From the NCBI GenBank assembly GCA_024220505.1, contig JAKZZE010000013.1:496001-560000 (forward strand): 64,000 nt of DNA, written 5' to 3'. Under the pieces are notes generated by a model. That model did no database searches. It was not told the origin of the DNA and saw only the letters and a program-made list of their open reading frames with translations. Numbering within the stretch: the first letter of the stretch is position 1; each line of letters opens with the position of its first letter. Positions 57,830 through 64,000 of the stretch are shown in pieces. Source of the DNA: Rhizopus arrhizus. Its lineage: Eukaryota > Mucoromycota > Mucoromycetes > Mucorales > Rhizopodaceae. The translations under genes and the position numbers were made by a program.

Positions 57830-58630
57830 TAGTCTCAAGCTTACGTTGAAATAACCATGATTGCATTATCAAGCTAAATCAACATACCTGGCTTCATCTA
57901 TACATGGAGAATCAATCCTTTGGTGAGATAGACGACTCAGTATTCATTAGTACTTTTTGTTTGTTACCTCAATGGATTGATCTCAAGTCTAATTCATTTC
58001 AGTTACCTCTAGTGCAGAAGGTCCTATCATCATCAATTCTATTGCAATCGCTAAAGACACAATATCTACTTTGTTGGAAATTGGCTGTTTCGCCTGAAAG
58101 CCGGTCTCTATGACATCATCTATTCTACCGTAAGTTATATAGTCTATCAACCCTCTCAAAGCTTGTCAATAAGCTGATTTTGTCTCAAATAAAGGTTCTG
58201 CCATGCCAGTACTGAAGATTTACAACACCTCTTCATGCACTGTCCTAAGAAATGAAGGGTAGGTGTCGATATGTTCAACTATCTTAATCTACGCCTTGTC
58301 TTTTCCCTGGACAATGTTTATTCAATTCCCTGATCTCTTCAACTACTTTCGCTAGCTGAAAATGCTGAGATTTGATCCTATAGCTGCTGTATTCTCTTGG
58401 TTATTTGATGCATCGACTTAAAATTTACTGTTGGTGGACTTCTTTTCATTGGACAAAAAAATTGATCACCAATGCTATGTTACATCTTGTCACCCTCAAA
58501 AGAGGCAAACTCGATCTTGATTAGCTTGTAAAATCGAACGTATACTATTTCATTTAGTTCATATCGCTTTCCAGAGATGAGCCCTATTATATTTTTTATA
58601 AATAAAAACAAATTATTCATTTATAAAAAC
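57830..58630 (+). mobile_element. 5'-truncated LINE-like 3' end
   Basis: Plus-strand broken frames read LPQWIDLKSNSFQLPLVQKV, then near 58200 CHASTEDLQHLFMHCPKK, the Cys-x3-Glu-Asp-x2-His-x4-Cys pattern found near the C-terminus of LINE reverse transcriptases (EDxxHxFxxC). Stops and frame changes follow. The final 120 bp, from about 58493, match the tail at 51.85-52.0 kb and end in an A/T-rich stretch. Together these show a dead LINE insertion truncated at its 5' end. Confidence 0.5.
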
Positions 58631-59653
58631 GTGTTATAAAAACAAGGAAGGTAGTTGCAGTGCCCATAGTGTTAATTGATGACTATGAACCATCAGTACT
58701 CATTTTTCATAATATTTTAACGGTATTGATGAAATATTGTACTGCTCTGAAAAAGAACAGTTGGTTTGGAATAATTATAATATTCACAGTATATCGAGAG
58801 TTGTTCAGTCTTAGAAGAGTGTTTGAGAGTTATCATAGTTCATTCTTATTTATAATATACTATGAGGTCTATGCCAATAAACGGCATATCTTTGTCTTGA
58901 TTTACTTTGAATCTGAAAAATCTTTAACATCTTCTATGAAGCAACGTACGTATTTTTTTAAGATAGACGGCAGCTAAATACATATCAAATCCCAACAAAT
59001 CAGCTAAGTAATGAAAAAACTGTAAGCTTTTTAGATATAAGTGTTCATCACACAAAATAGCTAATAGCATTACGGACTTATTTAATTACTATACAAATAA
59101 CAGGATGTAAACAAAATAAAGTTGAAAGTGTGAATAACAAATCACTGATGTAGTTTATTAATGAGCAAATAGCATCAATGCTCTTGATTAGAAACGAGTA
59201 TATATAAGAATACTACTGTATATATCCTCAGTTCGTGCAGTATGCTATGTATTTTTTATGCTGTTGATATTTTATTTCATTCAAGTTTATTAAAGAAAGA
59301 TGTATTCAAAATGTTTCTTTTTTGAGTCGATTCATTCTTATGCCTCAGCTTGTACCTCCAAAAAAGGATTTTATTGACATAATGCTCTAAATATGCTGAA
59401 TAATGCAAGTAAATAAGAAATATAAACGAAAAAAAAAAGAATACTCAAATTGTGATAACTTGAGAATTTAATAAAGTACAAGTTACCAGCATTTAGTACA
59501 AGAAAACCTGAATTTTTAGTGTTCATCTCAGACATTGTCTTTTTTTAGAAATAGCCAATTTGATCCTTTCAATTTTGTTATTTTCTTTATTGTTACAAAA
59601 GAAGAATAAAGAGAAATAGAATTATACGCAGAGAGAGAAGGAATGAGTTAAAG
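58631..59653. other. intergenic, upstream of CCH1
   Basis: About 1 kb of AT-rich sequence, including the 5' region of the calcium channel gene. The open frame at 58660-58977 has no family signal. Confidence 0.4.
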
Positions 59654-62600
59654 ATGTCGTTAAGAAATAAAAAAAGTGTTCGTTTAAAGCACAATTCTTC
59701 CAATAATCCATACAATCACTTAATCGACAACGAAGAACCAAATACAACATTACTAGATCAACAAGATGAAGAGCGACCTGTCAAAAGAACAAGTACAAAG
59801 TTAAGCAGACGCTATACACAAAAGAAACCACCCTCAATGGCAGAATTCATGACTGAATTTGAGCAAGAAAGAAGGCCGTCACCACCACCAACACCAGCAT
59901 TGCCAACGATCAGTGCAGAAGAAGCAAGCATGATATCTTTTGATGAATCCGAAAATTTCTCAGATACTGCTCGACTTACCATGAATGCATCTGCTATGTC
60001 AGGGTTTGGATCAGTAAATTTACCCACCTCCCCCTCCCCTTCACCACCAGTGCCGTTACCAACATCCCCCAAACTATATCAACCGGCCAGTATTGATCCA
60101 GAGATAGATCGAAAAAAGGTGCACAAATTACTTGCTTATGATAGAAAGGCATTCATTCAAGATATGCTCAATACAATACGATCTGTCGCAGGACGAGTTG
60201 TCAATTTGCACCAGAAAAGATTTGATCCAAATGCCTCTTCGGAAACTGACCAAAATAGACAGCAACAGTTACAAGAGAGAAGACAGGAAAAGATACAGCG
60301 GCAGACTACACGTGAAGACGATCAAGATTCTGATAGCTCATCCGTTGTTGATGAAAGTATACCAATGACAAGCACAGCATCTGACTATAGCGTTAAAACG
60401 TATCAAGCAAGCGCTGTAAGCCATACGATGCCTACAAGTAATTCTATCGTGATACCTTCTTCACCAGATACCAGTCGTCTATACGGCTATAGCTTCAATG
60501 TATTTTCACCTCAAAATTCACTACGGGTATTCTTATACAAAATGTTTTGCTGGAAGTAAGTTATTTATAATATTAGTCACAAGTAGTAACTGATTTCATT
60601 AAAAAAAAGATGGATGGAAACATTTATTATGCTACTAATTGTTTTACATGGTATCACTCTATTTATCGTTGGTTGGGGGAGTGATCCTTTCCCAGTGCCA
60701 CCAAGCTCCTGGGGACAAGTATGGTATCAATATGTACTTTTTGTTGTCTTTATTATCTACACGTAAGCTTTTTTGCCCAATTTTTTTAAAAAAGGAATTT
60801 AATACTCACTATCTGTTTATCAGTATCTTGGCCTTTTGTCGTATGATAGTACATGGCATCTTTTTCAATCCTCCTTCAGCTCATTTACCAAGGGCTTACT
60901 TTCGACACAGTTGGGATCGTATTGACTTTGTATCCATTGTTTCGTACTGGGTTGATTTTGGTCTACTTGTGACAAATCAGGAATTTGTTGAAGATGAAGG
61001 TCGCCGTATATTGGTTTTTAAGATGTTATCGGCGTTAATACTATTGAGGTTACTCAACATAACAGATGGTGGTAAAGTGATTTTGAATAGTTTAAAGAAA
61101 GCAGCGCCTCTTTTGGTCAACGTCTTGTTCTTTGTGTTCTTCTTTTTTGTTATCTTTGCGTAAGAATTTTTTTTGTAAAAGTGAAGTTGCCAAATAATAA
61201 GAATTGTATATAGTATCATAGGTGTACAATCGTTCAGTGGTTCATTTCGAAGACACTGTGTTTGGCATGGTAAGAAAAATTTAAAAAAAATCACGGTTTT
61301 TTACAGCTAAGCACGCACATTTAGATCCAAATAATTCATCAATTACAGAAGAATTACAGCAATATTGTGGTGGTTATGTGAATGAAACAGGCCATACGGT
61401 ACCATATAAATTAAAAAATGGAGAAAATGCATTGTGGTACAAGGGATTCATTTGTGAACAAGGTTTAGTATGTGAGGAAACAGAAAACCCTTTTGGGGGA
61501 ACCATTAGTTTTGATAACATCTTTTCTTCCATGTTGATTGTTATGATTATCGCAGGAGGTAAATCAGTATTAAAGCTAATTTTTCTTGTAGCTCATCTTT
61601 AAATAGTGCAATCGTGGACGGATCGTATGTATGACATGATGGATGCAGAATATGTCTTTGCCTCACTATACTTTATTGTCATTGTGATTGTCATGAACTT
61701 TTGGTTAATCAACTTGTTTATTGCAGTTATCACGGAAATGTTTGCCAAAGTACGTGAAGATTCAAAACATTCTGCTTTTACAAGCTCAACGTAAGTGCTT
61801 TCTTTAATATTGTTTCATTAGGACTAATTGTTCTTTCCTTGCAGAGCAAAACCAGTTTTGGCAGATGTAAATGAAGAAGGATGGGAATTTTCAGAAATAA
61901 CAGAGCCACAAGATTCAAAGAAAAAACGCTCCCCTCTCCTTTGGATTGTTACAGTAACGAAACCATTTTGGGTCTTTTTAGTCGTCCTTGATCTTATCTG
62001 CATGGCAGCTAAGAATAATGATATGTCTCAATCTCAGTTGGATGCACTTGGATTCGTCGAAACTATCTTCTCAATCGCTTTTTTAGTTGAAATTTTGCTT
62101 CGTGTGCTCGCTCATCGAAAGGATCTTACTGAATTTTTTAAAGATAAGAAGAATTCAATTGATCTTCTGATTGCTGTGATTACTTGTATCATTCAGGTAC
62201 CACAAATCAAGCACAATAGCTGGATCTATATTTGGTTTACTGGATTTCAGGTTCTTCGTATTTATCGAGTTGTTATGGCTGTTCCTCGACTTAGAAATCT
62301 CATGGTTTGTCTATATTAAGCAAAGCAAAAAAGAAAACATTGATTAAATTTGTATATTAGTCTCGCGTACTGGGTAGCATGTATGGTTTAATCAATTTAA
62401 CTTTTTTTATTGTGCTATCCACCTTACTTTGCTCTATCATCGTGAGTGATTTGTTTTCATGATCTATTTCTTGTTTTACTGATCTCTTTTATAGGCATAT
62501 CAACTGTTTGAAGGCGTTATTAATGAAACAGGAGAAGAAATGCGATTTTTTTCGATTTATAACACATTTGCGGCACTCTATCAAGTAAATAGTAATTATT

Positions 62601-64000
62601 GTTCTTTAAGGCACGTATTGTTTAACACACATGCATATAGCTATTCTCAGGAGAAGATTGGACAACAGTTCTATATAATGTTCTGGATGCCGGCTCTACT
62701 AATAGTAATAGTGCTATATATGCTTTATTTCTTGTGTTTTGGTTCTGCTTTTCAAACTGTAAGGAAAACTCCCCAAAGCATTTACTGAAAAGAAAAGACT
62801 GATTTTAAACGTAAACTTAGTTGTCCTTGTCAATATGTTTATTGCCGTATTGATGGAAAATTTTGAAATTGCAGAAGAAGATAGGCGCAAAAATCAAGTT
62901 CTTTCTTTTATGAAAAAGACAGAAACTGAATTGAATAAAAAGACAGTAGTGAGTCGTTGGAATATCTATCGATATTTTAAGCCTAAACCCAAAGGATTGG
63001 ACATTACCAGTATACCTAGCAACTTGGTTCTCTCTGTTCAAAAGAATATTGTGAAAGAATTTATGAATGAAGTGCAACCAGAAGCTGAACACCGTCCAAG
63101 GCAGCCAAAGCAACATGGAGAAGCAAAACATGAGATGCAGCAGCATGGCATGGTCAGTAAAGCGATGTATTTTTTTAGTCAATTTTTCCCTCCTCCTCCT
63201 CCTACGGAGCAACCTATTGCGAGTACCAGTAACTTGACACGACACAGTTTACACTTGGATCCAAGCAATCCATTTGAGCAAGTGAGTACATTTTACGACT
63301 TGAAGAACCATCGTGCGGACGAGCCTCGTGCCCTCCGATACTTGGTTGACCCCACATTACGAGATACAGTAGCCAGTCGATACCAGCAAGAGACAACAGA
63401 TCAAGAAATTGAGGAGCGCAAGGCATTAAAGCGTGATTTTATCGCTGCTCATCCAACCTATGATCGATCTCTTTACCTATTCTCGAATCGCAACCCGATC
63501 CGTCGATGGTGTCAACTTATCGTGCAACCTAGCCGAGGCGAACGTACCTTTGGTGTCCCTGCCTCACGATGGAAGAGTCTGGTCTTTTCGGTCTTGATTA
63601 CTTGCTGTGTGATTGCAAACGTGGTGCTGACAATTCATAATTCACCCGTATATCAATACAAGCATCGAAATGATCCGGATGCAGTGATGAAGCTCTTTTA
63701 TGCCGATTGGGCCTTTACCATCATTTTCACCTTTGAATTTTTGATCAAAGTGATTGCAGATGGGTTTATGATGACACCCAACGCGTATTTGCTAAATGGA
63801 TGGAACGCGCTAGATCTCTTTGTACTTGTAACCTTGTACATGTCTAATTTTGAACGTTTTGCAGGAGCCACAGGGATTGAACGAGGTTTTCGAGCGTTTA
63901 AAGCACTTCGTGTTTTGCGCTTGATTAATCTGCTTGGTCCTGCTAAAGACACATTCACCTCCATCCTTTTCACAGGGCTACCACGTATCTTGGATGCTGC
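59654..64000 (+). CDS. CCH1: voltage-gated calcium channel alpha subunit, 5' part (runs off the window)
   Basis: Fungal high-affinity plasma-membrane Ca2+ channel that works with Mid1. The start MSLRNKKSVRLKHNSSNNPY opens a 280-residue cytosolic, Ser/Pro-rich tail. Repeat I follows: WMETFIMLLIVLHGITLFIV (S1), S4-like RRILVFKMLSALILLRLLNI, pore entry SFDNIFSSMLIVMIIAGVQS-WTDRMYD, and S6 FWLINLFIAVITEMFAKV. Repeat II has S4 FQVLRIYRVVMAVPRLRN, pore LFSGEDWTTVLYN and S6 LVNMFIAVLMENFEIAEEDR. A long linker with PPPPP precedes repeat III (WKSLVFSVLITCCVIANVVL, RGFRAFKALRVLRLINL), which is cut by the window end. At the filter position repeat I carries Gln (VQSW) and repeat II carries Glu (GEDW). 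About ten short introns; repeats III-IV lie beyond. Confidence 0.93.

Noticed and set aside
1..64000. CRISPR arrays, bacterial operons, phage or virus genes, tRNA and rRNA genes
   Set aside because: No regularly spaced repeats, no polycistronic bacterial-type clusters and no box A/box B tRNA pattern were found on reading both strands.

Overview
The window is nuclear DNA from a fungus, most likely an early-diverging one (Mucoromycota, Mucorales-like). That placement is inference. The supporting signs are AT-rich intergenic DNA with long A and T homopolymers, genes cut by many 45-90 nt GT-AG introns, the standard genetic code, a metazoan/early-fungus flavoured gene set (GLI-like zinc finger, METTL16, METTL25, a DENND11/LCHN-like protein, BLOC-1 subunit, TRAPPC12), and a beta-tubulin whose benzimidazole-site residues are all of the insensitive type. 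I rebuilt gene models by hand from splice sites; for most genes the exon lengths add up to a whole number of codons.

Layout. 0-2.6 kb: remnants of a lineage-specific repeated gene family. 2.6-3.7 kb: mitochondrial ATP synthase gamma. 6.7-13.6 kb, gene-dense: GLI-like C2H2 factor, BLOC1S4-like subunit, NPC2/PG-PI transfer protein, METTL25-like methyltransferase and a velvet regulator. 13.6-17.6 kb: gene-poor, with retroelement debris. 17.6-31.5 kb: Hos4-like ankyrin protein, DPH2, VPS74/GOLPH3, an unrecognised conserved protein and an HIBCH-like hydrolase. 31.7-36.3 kb: a mobile-element island bounded by a perfect 253-bp inverted repeat. 36.7-49.2 kb, the densest block: CARNMT1/N2227, LIS1/PAC1, LCHN/DENND11-like, MED31, RIT1, METTL16-like and TRAPPC12-like. 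49.2-59.6 kb: beta-tubulin and ALG5, separated by decayed transposons and LINE 3' ends. 59.7-64 kb: the 5' part of the CCH1 calcium channel, cut by the window edge.

Functionally these are housekeeping genes with no operon logic. Two loose themes recur: endomembrane traffic (BLOC1S4, NPC2, VPS74, LCHN, TRAPPC12, LIS1/tubulin, ALG5) and RNA/translation modification (METTL25, DPH2, RIT1, METTL16, MED31 for transcription). Gene packing is tight: RIT1 and METTL16 share an 80-bp divergent promoter that is half poly(T), and METTL16 and TRAPPC12 appear to overlap tail to tail by 7 bp.

No single new defence- or CRISPR-like system is visible, as expected for a eukaryotic genome. The most notable items are the perfect long inverted repeat around nested dead elements, a 5-nt microexon in the NPC2 gene, the Tyr167/Ala198/Tyr200 beta-tubulin, apparent frameshifts in two neighbouring genes, and a poly(A) run that is probably a hidden in-frame intron.
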